The position numbers and the translations under genes were made by a program. From Desulfobacterales bacterium (lineage in GTDB: Bacteria; Desulfobacterota; UBA8473), in assembly GCA_016209225.1 (NCBI GenBank), contig JACQWO010000048.1, forward strand, positions 66,027 through 124,191: DNA of 58,165 bases, read 5' to 3'. Every line of letters begins with the position of its first letter. Positions within the stretch are counted from its first letter, which is position 1. Below are positions 50,930 to 58,165 of this stretch, one piece after another. The notes beneath the pieces are model-generated. The model was given only the letters and a program-made list of their open reading frames with translations, had not been told where the DNA came from and did no database searches.

Positions 50930-52111
50930 TTAAGAACTGAACTTCAATTGTTTTGTTATTTCGGTTGCCTTTTTTAGCAGTTCAGCCCGCTTCATCTGAT
51001 ACTCTTCAGAATTGACTCCACCTGATTCTGATAGATCATCCAATTCAGCTATAGCCTGCAACACTGCCTGCTTTTGTTCATACAGGTTTATTATGTCTGG
51101 CCCGGAAGTCTGTCCATCCCCTTTATCCTGATATTGCCTCCTCTTTATAAAGGGAATAGCAAACCCCGCTCCGATCAACAGTATTACCAGTCCTGCAATA
51201 ACCCACTTAAAAAGGTTTTTCATCCAGGGGAGACCATGAAATCCTATAACAATCTGAGACCCCTTAGGAAAGTTTTCCCCTGAGAGATGAGAAAAACGCC
51301 TTACTGAATCCCCCACCGTTCCCTTGAATTCCAGATGATCACTCTTAACCTTAATCCCTTTATCCGGAAAGAAGAAATCAATATTGTCCGTCTTAAGGGG
51401 GATACCTTTTTTGAATTGATAACTTGAACCCTTGTAATTAACTGTGTAAGAAAATAGGATTTTCTTTGCTCCTGGCTTGACCTCCATGGTGTCAGAGAAC
51501 CCCTCTTCTGTCTTAACAACACAACAGGACATTAAACCGTCTATATACTTAATATTGGCTGCCTCTTTTGGCAAAGAGATTCGAAGTGTTTCCTTCTTTC
51601 CTGGTTCCAGTTCTTTATGCCCCACATATACCATATCACCCCGGTTTTCTACTATCATGAGTTCCTTTATCGAAAGCGAGTCCCCTTTAATTTCTAAAAA
51701 TATGTGATGCATTTTGGCATATATGTCCGTGTCCTGGCCTTTCGTTTCGTAGACAATTAGATTAAGGGTAAGCGCTTTTTTATCTTCAAAGCCAATGGGT
51801 TGGCTGAAATATTCTACTTCCTTGTACTTAGTTATAATGTAGTATACTATTTTTTTGTCAACACTTATGCCCTGAAATGAAAAGGAACCGGCAGGATCAG
51901 TTCTTGTGCGACTAACCTCCATCTCTTTTCCGTCGACAAACTCGTAAAGGATGATTTCAAGACCTTTCATACCTTTTCTATCCAATGTATTATTGATGAC
52001 CCGTCCTTTGATAATACCTGATGACGAATCTCCGGCCATCGTAATAATAGGGAACGCAAGGAACAAAAGCATAAGGATTGCTGTACATATTGAGTTCCGA
52101 ATTAGCCTCAT
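50930..52111 (-). CDS. Exported membrane protein in ccm operon, carboxypeptidase-regulatory-like
   Basis: 393 residues. Signal peptide ending ITMAG; a carboxypeptidase-regulatory/CnaB-like beta domain (GIIKGRVINNTLDRKGMKGL; TRTDPAGSFSFQGISVD) at about 33-110; a long beta-rich periplasmic region; a transmembrane helix (WVIAGLVILLIGAGFAIPFI) near residue 305; and a short cytoplasmic helix pair (KQAVLQAIAELDDLSESGGV...YQMKRAELLKK) like that in CcmI-type proteins. No LRCxxC motif, so it is not CcmH. It lies 27 nt after ccmF and may be an accessory cytochrome-assembly factor. Confidence 0.72.
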   Translation of the reverse strand: MRLIRNSICTAILMLLFLAFPIITMAGDSSSGIIKGRVINNTLDRKGMKGLEIILYEFVDGKEMEVSRTRTDPAGSFSFQGISVDKKIVYYIITKYKEVEYFSQPIGFEDKKALTLNLIVYETKGQDTDIYAKMHHIFLEIKGDSLSIKELMIVENRGDMVYVGHKELEPGKKETLRISLPKEAANIKYIDGLMSCCVVKTEEGFSDTMEVKPGAKKILFSYTVNYKGSSYQFKKGIPLKTDNIDFFFPDKGIKVKSDHLEFKGTVGDSVRRFSHLSGENFPKGSQIVIGFHGLPWMKNLFKWVIAGLVILLIGAGFAIPFIKRRQYQDKGDGQTSGPDIINLYEQKQAVLQAIAELDDLSESGGVNSEEYQMKRAELLKKATEITKQLKFSS

Positions 52112-52138
52112 TAGGGTACTGTCTCCTATCTGTTCCTC

Positions 52139-54184
52139 TTATCTATTCCTCTTGTCTATTCCCATTTGGGGGGGGCGGCTCATCCGTATCGCAGAAATTT
52201 CCCTTTCAATCTCTTTTTCAATATCTGCTTCGGTCAGAGCCATTTCTCTTCTTTTTCTGCGATCCGGTAACATTGCAATAGCGGCACCAAAAGCCATGAC
52301 TCCTCCACCGATCCAGAGCCAGACCACAAGAGGGTTAAGTAATACCTTGAAGGTGGCGCTATCATTGTCATGCCCAGCTAAAATTACATACAGATCTTCC
52401 TTTAAGGTTGTATGAATTGCCACATCTGTGGTTAGTTGATTTTGCCCCCTATATAAGCTCTTTTCTGGAGCTAAGACCCCCACTTTATGACCCCCATTAA
52501 AAAGTGTCAGTATCGCAGCAACTGTGAGCTTATTGGCAGTAGGATAGTTGGAGAGGGCATCGTATCTCAATGTGTATCCCTTAAGGTCAAAAGACTCTCC
52601 CTTCTTTAATGTTATCTGTTTTTCTATATTAAAGGCACCACCACTAATTGCCACGAATATTAAAACAACTCCCAGGTGAATAATATAGCCGCCGTATCGT
52701 CTTTTATTTCTCGCCACTAGATTCCATAATGCCTTGGGGTATCCTTCCCCTGAAAATACGTGTCGTGTTCTCGTCCCGTTAAGAAACTCAAGAAAGAGGG
52801 TAACCAGAACAAAGATGCATAAGGTAAATGATGTGAGGACATAAAAAGAAGAGCGAATTCCCAAAAGATAGAGAACAATTGCCCCTATGATTGAGAAGAT
52901 AGAGGGGAAAAGCAACTTCTTTAGAAAATTCTTAAGGGAAGATTTTTCCCAAGCAATGAAGGGACATACGCCTGTCAGCAATAGCAATGCTAAGGCAATG
53001 GGTGTGACAACAGCATTAAAAAAGGGAGCTCCTACTGTAATCTTTAAACCACGAATGGCCTCAGATATGACAGGAAAGAGCGTTCCCAAAAGTATTGCAA
53101 AGGCCATCCCAACAAGGAGCAGATTGTTGTATAGGAAGCCGCTTTCCCTGGAGAGCAAGGATTCCAGTTGGTTTTTGCTTCTTAGTTCAGGTAGTCGATA
53201 GATGAGAAGATTAAAAGACATCACGAGTACAATGCCCAGAAATAACAGAAAAATCCAACCCAGTGATGATTGTCCAAAGGAATGGACCGAGGAAAGGACC
53301 CCGCTTCTAGTGATGAAGGTACCAAAAATGGTCAGGAGAAATGTGAAGATGATCAACAGGATATTCCAGACCTTTAGCATATCCCGTTTTTCTTGAATCA
53401 TCACCGAGTGCAGGTACGCTGTTGCAATGAGCCAGGGCATGAACGATGCGTTTTCTACCGGGTCCCATGCCCAGTAGCCGCCCCATCCCAGCTCTACATA
53501 AGCCCACTGAGCTCCCAACAGGTTGCCCACTGTCAGGAATAACCATGAAAAGATTGTCCATTTTCTGGTGGTTCTTATCCAAACGTCTCCCAGGTGCCCG
53601 GCAATGAGAGCTGCTATTGCAAATGCGAAAGGTACGGAAAATCCGACATAGCCTATGAATAGAGTAGGGGGATGAAATATCATGCCTGGGTTTTGGAGCA
53701 TAGGGTTTAAGCCTTGGCCGTCAAATGGCACAGGGCTTAGGGTCTTAAATGGACTGGTTACGAAGACCATCAGGAGTATGAAAAAAAAGGTGATTGTCAT
53801 CAGCACTGAAAGAACATAGGGTAAAAGCTCCAGGTTCTTCTTTCTATTCTGGAAAATCACTATTGCGGCAAATATAGAAAGAAGCCATGCCCAGAAGAGG
53901 AGGGAGCCTTCCTGTCCTGCATAAAAGGCAGTTAAGGTATAAATCATTGGGAGGCTACGATTTGTGTATCTTGCTACGTATTCGACTTGAAAATCTCGTG
54001 TCACCAAAGCATATATCATAGCCATAGAGGCTAAAGTTAGCAATCCAAATACGGCGATGGCAGCATTTTTAGAACTGGCAAATGTCTTTTCTTTTAGACA
54101 TCTAACCCCCAAAATAGAGGTTAATGCCGAATAACCGGCGAGTAAGAATGCAATTAACAGAGAATAAAATCCTATTTCAGTCAT
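52139..54184 (-). CDS. ccmF: Cytochrome c haem lyase subunit CcmF
   Basis: 681 residues, about 14-15 transmembrane helices. The WWD-type haem motif reads GWGGYWAWDPVENASFMPWL, and preceding periplasmic and membrane His positions are present (GMIFHPPTLFIGYVG; ATAYLHSVMIQEKR). The large periplasmic loop before the last helix is GESFDLKGYTLRYDALSNYP. CcmF takes haem from CcmE and attaches it to apocytochrome c. It is the first ccm gene, 36 nt after the sensor kinase gene; the accessory gene follows after 27 nt. Confidence 0.94.
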   Translation of the reverse strand: MTEIGFYSLLIAFLLAGYSALTSILGVRCLKEKTFASSKNAAIAVFGLLTLASMAMIYALVTRDFQVEYVARYTNRSLPMIYTLTAFYAGQEGSLLFWAWLLSIFAAIVIFQNRKKNLELLPYVLSVLMTITFFFILLMVFVTSPFKTLSPVPFDGQGLNPMLQNPGMIFHPPTLFIGYVGFSVPFAFAIAALIAGHLGDVWIRTTRKWTIFSWLFLTVGNLLGAQWAYVELGWGGYWAWDPVENASFMPWLIATAYLHSVMIQEKRDMLKVWNILLIIFTFLLTIFGTFITRSGVLSSVHSFGQSSLGWIFLLFLGIVLVMSFNLLIYRLPELRSKNQLESLLSRESGFLYNNLLLVGMAFAILLGTLFPVISEAIRGLKITVGAPFFNAVVTPIALALLLLTGVCPFIAWEKSSLKNFLKKLLFPSIFSIIGAIVLYLLGIRSSFYVLTSFTLCIFVLVTLFLEFLNGTRTRHVFSGEGYPKALWNLVARNKRRYGGYIIHLGVVLIFVAISGGAFNIEKQITLKKGESFDLKGYTLRYDALSNYPTANKLTVAAILTLFNGGHKVGVLAPEKSLYRGQNQLTTDVAIHTTLKEDLYVILAGHDNDSATFKVLLNPLVVWLWIGGGVMAFGAAIAMLPDRRKRREMALTEADIEKEIEREISAIRMSRPPQMGIDKRNR

Positions 54185-54220
54185 ATTTTTCTTCTTCGGT
54201 TTTCTTTATCTGGATGGAGG

Positions 54221-55942
54221 TCAACTAGAAGCAAGCGGCAGATAAATGATAAAACTCGTTCCTTGTCCTACCCTACTCTTAACTACTGTTTTTCCCTTAT
54301 AGCTCTCTATTATCCTGTATGCAATAGCCAAGCCCATTCCTGCACCTTTTTCCTTGGTAGTAAAGAAGGGATCGAATATCTTGTCCATGTTCTCTTTGGG
54401 TATTCCACAGCCAGTATCAGTTATGAGAATCTCCAAGAAATTATTTTCTGCCTGTTGTCTGCTATTCATATATTTGAGACTTCTGACTTCTGACTTCTGA
54501 CTTCTGACTTCTATCTTTAACTTTCCGCCTTCCGGCATTGCCTGGACGGCATTGATAAATAGGTTCCAGAATACCTGCTTTAACTGTCTGGGGTTCGCTT
54601 CTACCTTGCTGTCTTTAGACAGGTTCTTATACACCTCGATGTCCTTATTCCACTCAGGGCTGCTAGCAAATTCCCCAAGCGTATCATTAATAACCTTTGC
54701 AATATCGACCATCTCTTTTCCTTCCAGACCTGGTTTAGCAAACAGCAAGAAATCGGTGATCAGAGCATTCAGCCTCTCTGTCTCCCTTATAGCAATGTCC
54801 ATTAAGCGTTCATTTCCGTCATCCAATTGCAATTCGCCCTTCAAAACCTGAATGGAGCCACTCACAGAGGCTAAGGGGTTTCTCATCTCATGGGCTATCC
54901 CCGCTGCCAAACGGCCTACAGCCGCCAGTCTATCAACCATTCTAATATGTTCTTCCATGGCCTTAAGCTTAGTTAAATCCTGGAATATCAGGATATCTCC
55001 CAATTCTTCTCCTCTGGAATCCCTTAAAGGAGAGGTTGAAAAACCCAGGTACAGGGTATCTCCATCCTCTCTTTTAAATTCGCTTTCGAATCGAAAGGGA
55101 GGATGATCAGAATTTAAAGGTTTTTTTAAGAAAGGAAACATCTTTTCAGCTTTTGAATTGTATACCTGAGAAAAACTATAGCCTGTAATCTCCTCAGCCG
55201 CCTTATTGAAAAAGGTAACCTTACCCTCCAGATCGGTGGTTAATAAGCCACTGTTAATACTCTGGACTATGTTTCTGTTCAGTGCCTCCAGTTGATCAAA
55301 ATCAACCTGTTTCTTTTGTAACTCCCTTCTCGATCTTCGTGCCTGCTCCGAAAGCAAGCTGCTTAAAAATGCAACCAGGTAAAAGGCAGTAATATTCATC
55401 AAGATAGAGTAAAATAGGTCAGTACCCTGATAATCTCTGGGTTCAAAGACCTTACCCGAAACAGGGTGGATTATCCCATAGAACTCTAGATCTAAAAGTC
55501 CTCCGTATAGTATGCTGCATACAGAAGCAACAAGAACCCCTCCCTTTCTATATACAAGAATACTGGCTGTAATGATGGAAATGGTATACATGAAAGTGAA
55601 GATACTTTCCTTTCCCCCGGTGGAATAGATCAGGAATGTAATAAGAAATATATCCAGTATAATCTGTAGGTAGGCAAAAAATGGAAGGTTCTTAATCCTG
55701 TTTATTATAAAGGCATAAATAAAGGTCAAAAAGTAGATGATTACGATAACTATATATAGATATATTAAAAAGGGGGTGAGATACGATGGGGTTTGTTTAA
55801 GTTGGATCAGTATAGTGATGCCAAGGAGAAAGGTGATAACCACTACCCTCAGGAGCATCAACCAATGAAGCTTCTTCAGGAATTCTTTTTGGACATCTTC
55901 TGCTTGGGGGTTCCTGGTGTCTAAACCCTTCCTAATAGTCAT
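54221..55942 (-). CDS. PAS sensor histidine kinase (PilS-like)
   Basis: 573 residues from ATG 55942 (another ATG at 55963 is in frame). Six transmembrane helices in the first 200 residues without a large periplasmic loop, as in PilS; PAS at about 220-330; HisKA with phospho-His351 (AAGIAHEMRNPLASVSGSIQ); HATPase with NLFINAVQAMPEG, DTGCGIP, DPFFTTK and GAGMGLAIAYRI. A low-complexity insert (RSQKSEVRSQKSEVRS) in the ATPase domain is encoded by a heptanucleotide repeat. The start overlaps the regulator stop by 11 nt. Likely partner of the sigma-54 regulator upstream; pilin control is inferred from architecture only. Confidence 0.9.
   Translation of the reverse strand: MTIRKGLDTRNPQAEDVQKEFLKKLHWLMLLRVVVITFLLGITILIQLKQTPSYLTPFLIYLYIVIVIIYFLTFIYAFIINRIKNLPFFAYLQIILDIFLITFLIYSTGGKESIFTFMYTISIITASILVYRKGGVLVASVCSILYGGLLDLEFYGIIHPVSGKVFEPRDYQGTDLFYSILMNITAFYLVAFLSSLLSEQARRSRRELQKKQVDFDQLEALNRNIVQSINSGLLTTDLEGKVTFFNKAAEEITGYSFSQVYNSKAEKMFPFLKKPLNSDHPPFRFESEFKREDGDTLYLGFSTSPLRDSRGEELGDILIFQDLTKLKAMEEHIRMVDRLAAVGRLAAGIAHEMRNPLASVSGSIQVLKGELQLDDGNERLMDIAIRETERLNALITDFLLFAKPGLEGKEMVDIAKVINDTLGEFASSPEWNKDIEVYKNLSKDSKVEANPRQLKQVFWNLFINAVQAMPEGGKLKIEVRSQKSEVRSLKYMNSRQQAENNFLEILITDTGCGIPKENMDKIFDPFFTTKEKGAGMGLAIAYRIIESYKGKTVVKSRVGQGTSFIIYLPLASS
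54478..54512. repeat. Five tandem 7-nt units (GACTTCT) inside kinase gene
   Basis: Five perfect copies of GACTTCT in the HATPase region of the kinase. Seven is not a multiple of three, so gain or loss of one unit shifts the frame upstream of the DTGCGIP box. The present copy number keeps the gene in frame. Similar CTGACTTCTGAC text occurs at 57401-57424. Confidence 0.9.
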
Positions 55943-57329
55943 CTTCGGTATCCCTGATCCCATGTTTTTCCAATTTATAACGGAGGGACCTCAAATTGAT
56001 ATTGAGCAATTCCGCTGCCTTCTTCTTGGCTCCATGGGTCTTCTTAAGGGTGTCCAGCAGTACGTTCTTCTCCAGATTTCCTAAAACTGCTTCCATATCC
56101 AGCCCTTCAGGAGGGATTTCTATCTTTATTTCTTTTCCCGATTTTTCGTAACCGTTTTTGAATTCAGCAAGGGCCAAACTCTCAGGCAAGACAATGCTCG
56201 GGGTCTCTAAAGCAACACTTCTTTCTATGATTGTCTCCAGTTCTCTTACATTTCCGGGGAAATTGTAGTTTAAAAGGGATTCCATTGCATAAGAGGATAT
56301 CTTTCTTATATCTTTGCCCAGTTCGTTTGAGTATCTTTCTAAAAAATAATGGGTCAAGATCGGGATGTCCTCTTTTCTATCTCTTAAAGGTGGTATTCTG
56401 ATCTGGATTACATTTAAACGATAAAACAGATCCTCCCTAAACTTACCTTGAATAACCCTGTTCTCCAAATCCTTGTTTGTTGCTGAGATTATCCTGACAT
56501 CTACAGAACTCTCCTCAGTTTCTCCAATTGGCTTAAAGCTTTTATCCTGGACTACCCTCAGCAGCTTAATCTGTATTGGTAAAGGAAGATCACCCACCTC
56601 ATCAAGGAAAATTGTCCCTCCATCAGCTGCCTCGAACAATCCGGCTTTATTGTATAACGCCCCGGTAAAAGAGCCTTTTTTGTGACCAAATAGTTCACTT
56701 TCAAGTAAACTCTCAGGAACACCACCGCAGTTAATAGTTAAAAGGGGGTAGTTTTTTCGAGAACCGTTATAATGAATAGCTTTTGCTACTAATTCTTTAC
56801 CTGTCCCACTCTCTCCACAGATCAACACATTTGACTTGGTCTGAGAGACCTTTTGGATAAGGTTGTAAACCTTCACCATTTCTTTGCTTTTACCAACCAA
56901 GTTAATACTGCCAAATTTGTAACTATTATCAAATTCACCCGGAAGTAAAATATTTTCCCTATACTGCTTTTTGCTTTCTAACGCATTTTTAATAATTGAT
57001 TTTATCTCATCAACCTTGAACGGCTTGGTGATGTAGTCATAGGCGCCCTCCTTCATAGCCTCAATAGCGGTTTCCATGGCAGCATAGGCAGTGATTAAAA
57101 TGATAACAGTTTCAGGGGCTATCTCCTTGATCCGATGCAGAACATCCAGGCCTGTAACCTGCGGCATCTTTATATCCGTTATCACCATGTCATATGAGAG
57201 TTCTTTGCAAAACTCTATTGCCTCTTTGCCACTAGTGGTACAGTCAACACCATACCCTTCTTTTTTCAGCATAATCTTTAAAAATTCAAGCATACTTGGT
57301 TCATCATCAACTACCAGTATCTTCGCCAT
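55932..57329 (-). CDS. Sigma-54-dependent response regulator (PilR-like)
   Basis: 465 residues from ATG 57329, chosen because AAGGAA lies 7 nt before it (a TTG at 57344 lies in a repeat). Receiver domain with Asp52 (MVITDIKMPQVTG), AAA+ domain with GESGTGKE, GHKKGSFTGA (GSFTGA instead of GAFTGA, as in PilR proteins), GTIFLDEVGDLP, and the R-finger region YRLNVIQIRIPPLRDR. C-terminal Fis-type HTH (LKKTHGAKKKAAELLNINLR). It overlaps the kinase gene and is its likely partner. Confidence 0.92.
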   Translation of the reverse strand: MAKILVVDDEPSMLEFLKIMLKKEGYGVDCTTSGKEAIEFCKELSYDMVITDIKMPQVTGLDVLHRIKEIAPETVIILITAYAAMETAIEAMKEGAYDYITKPFKVDEIKSIIKNALESKKQYRENILLPGEFDNSYKFGSINLVGKSKEMVKVYNLIQKVSQTKSNVLICGESGTGKELVAKAIHYNGSRKNYPLLTINCGGVPESLLESELFGHKKGSFTGALYNKAGLFEAADGGTIFLDEVGDLPLPIQIKLLRVVQDKSFKPIGETEESSVDVRIISATNKDLENRVIQGKFREDLFYRLNVIQIRIPPLRDRKEDIPILTHYFLERYSNELGKDIRKISSYAMESLLNYNFPGNVRELETIIERSVALETPSIVLPESLALAEFKNGYEKSGKEIKIEIPPEGLDMEAVLGNLEKNVLLDTLKKTHGAKKKAAELLNINLRSLRYKLEKHGIRDTEDDY

Positions 57330-57341
57330 TATGGGTTCCTT

Positions 57342-57387
57342 CAAGTTAAGTACCTAAAGTGAGCTAAAGTTTAAAGTGCCTAAAGTT
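57342..57387 (+). repeat. 46-nt dispersed repeat, copy 2
   Basis: Matches 25404-25449 at 45 of 46 positions. Here it lies between murA and the sigma-54 regulator, immediately upstream of the regulator's start. Confidence 0.85.
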
Positions 57388-57426
57388 ATTTATTTCAATT
57401 CTGACTCCTGACTTCTGACTCCTGTG

Positions 57427-58165
57427 CTAATCCTTTACCCTCTTTATATCTGCCCCTAAATTCGAAAGTTTTTCAACTATACGTTCATATCCCCTGTCTA
57501 TATGATATATCCTCGATATCTCTGTTTTCCCTTCTGACGCAAGACCAGCTAAAATGAGGGAGGCGCTTGCCCTCAGATCGGTTGCCATAACAGGGGCTCC
57601 ATTTAAACCAGAAACGCCCTTTACAATAGCGCTGCGTCCCTCAATCCTAACATCTGCCCCCATCCTTCTAAGTTCACTAACATGCATGAATCTGTTTTCA
57701 AAGACTGTCTCAGAAATTACACTTGTTCCATTTGCAAAACACATCAATACCATCATCTGAGCCTGCATATCCGTTGGAAACCCGGGATAGGGCAATGTCT
57801 TTATATCAACACTTCGTATTGGTTTGGTTCCAATCACCCTGACTCCGTCATTCTCACAGGTCAACTTAAGTCCTGCTTCTGTAAGTTTGCTGAATATGGC
57901 ATCCATGTGCGCTATATTGCAGTTACGAACTTTAATATTACCGGCAGTTATTCCAGCAGCTACCATAAAGGTACCTGCTTCTATTCGATCTGGAATAATT
58001 GTATGGTTGGTGGATTTTAATTCCTTTACACCCTCAATGGTTATAACCTCTGTCCCCTCTCCCCTTATATTTGCCCCCATCTTCTTCAGGACATTAGCCA
58101 GCTCAACCACTTCAGGCTCACAGGCGGCATTCTCCAGGGTCGTTACCCCGTCAGCTAAGGTTGCC
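57427..58165 (-). CDS. murA: UDP-N-acetylglucosamine 1-carboxyvinyltransferase MurA, 3' part
   Basis: First committed step of peptidoglycan synthesis, transfer of enolpyruvate from PEP to UDP-GlcNAc. The frame is open to the window edge, so the 5' part, including the catalytic Cys loop, is outside; about 245 residues are seen. Features: [20 protein letters not shown] at the edge, [73 protein letters not shown] and the C-terminal [20 protein letters not shown]. These match MurA rather than AroA. It is upstream of the sigma-54 regulator on the same strand, about 80 nt away with repeats between. Confidence 0.94.
   Translation of the reverse strand, partial: ATLADGVTTLENAACEPEVVELANVLKKMGANIRGEGTEVITIEGVKELKSTNHTIIPDRIEAGTFMVAAGITAGNIKVRNCNIAHMDAIFSKLTEAGLKLTCENDGVRVIGTKPIRSVDIKTLPYPGFPTDMQAQMMVLMCFANGTSVISETVFENRFMHVSELRRMGADVRIEGRSAIVKGVSGLNGAPVMATDLRASASLILAGLASEGKTEISRIYHIDRGYERIVEKLSNLGADIKRVKD

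Noticed and set aside
50930-52111. CcmH
   Set aside because: No LRCxxC thiol motif and the domain layout is different; only the C-terminal tail recalls CcmI-type proteins.
54478-54512. Short CRISPR-like repeats
   Set aside because: Seven-nt head-to-tail units without spacers are a simple tandem repeat, not a CRISPR array.

Overview
The window reads as chromosomal DNA of a motile, Gram-negative, probably anaerobic bacterium. The closest fit is a Desulfobacterota (deltaproteobacterial) lineage, but this is inference from gene content without any phylogenetic marker. The content behind it is: flagellar genes with a glycosylation island, several sigma-54 response regulators, a System I (Ccm) cytochrome c locus whose CcmE carries the variant CxxxY haem motif, a PPi-type phosphofructokinase, acyl-CoA metabolism genes, outer-membrane lipoproteins, and many palindromic intergenic repeats.

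Layout. 1-1901: end of fliD, then fliS and a FliT-like gene. 1997-13695: a probable flagellin or surface glycosylation island behind a candidate sigma-54 promoter. It holds a radical SAM enzyme, UDP-sugar dehydrogenase, methyltransferase, a decayed second dehydrogenase, a TPR glycosyltransferase, a very large glycosyltransferase split by a 2-bp insertion, and a two-domain glycosyltransferase. 13811-17762 (minus): an FlhB-C-like and a FliK-like gene joined to an FAD-linked oxidase and an acyl-CoA-synthetase-like protein. 18138-19628: toxin-antitoxin and XRE regulator genes. 19902-24240: an acyl-ACP-reductase-like protein, an interrupted phosphofructokinase and hflX, with hairpin repeats between.

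24564-38242 (plus): a run of exported proteins and lipoproteins (LPP20, TPR-SLH, two FlgT-N-like paralogues, GNA1162, CsgG, PEGA, FecR, TPR-CsgG, CsgG-fibronectin III). This is the best candidate for an undescribed envelope machine, related in parts to the Vibrio FlgO/FlgP/FlgT proteins and to the CsgG/GNA1162 lipoprotein set.

38572-40120: an acyl-CoA dehydrogenase lacking the usual catalytic Glu, and a His/Gly-rich PepSY protein. 40359-47078 (minus): a ZraS/ZraR-like two-component pair, a Phd/RelE module and a CopA copper ATPase. A strong sigma-54 promoter precedes the PepSY gene, so these genes look like a metal-stress regulon. 47115-54184 (minus): ccmF, an accessory secreted protein, ccmE, ccmA, ccmB, ccmC and ccmD, interrupted by a HicAB module. 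54221-57329: a PilS/PilR-like kinase and regulator. 57427-58165: the 3' part of murA.

Two themes cut across the regions. Both the Phd/RelE and HicAB modules are bounded by attC-like hairpins in gene orientation, as if they were integron cassettes, although no integrase is present. There are also four apparent lesions in otherwise intact genes: a TGA in the second UDP-sugar dehydrogenase, a TAA in phosphofructokinase, a 2-bp insertion in the large glycosyltransferase, and ACG in place of the expected hflX start. These are either real decay or consensus errors.
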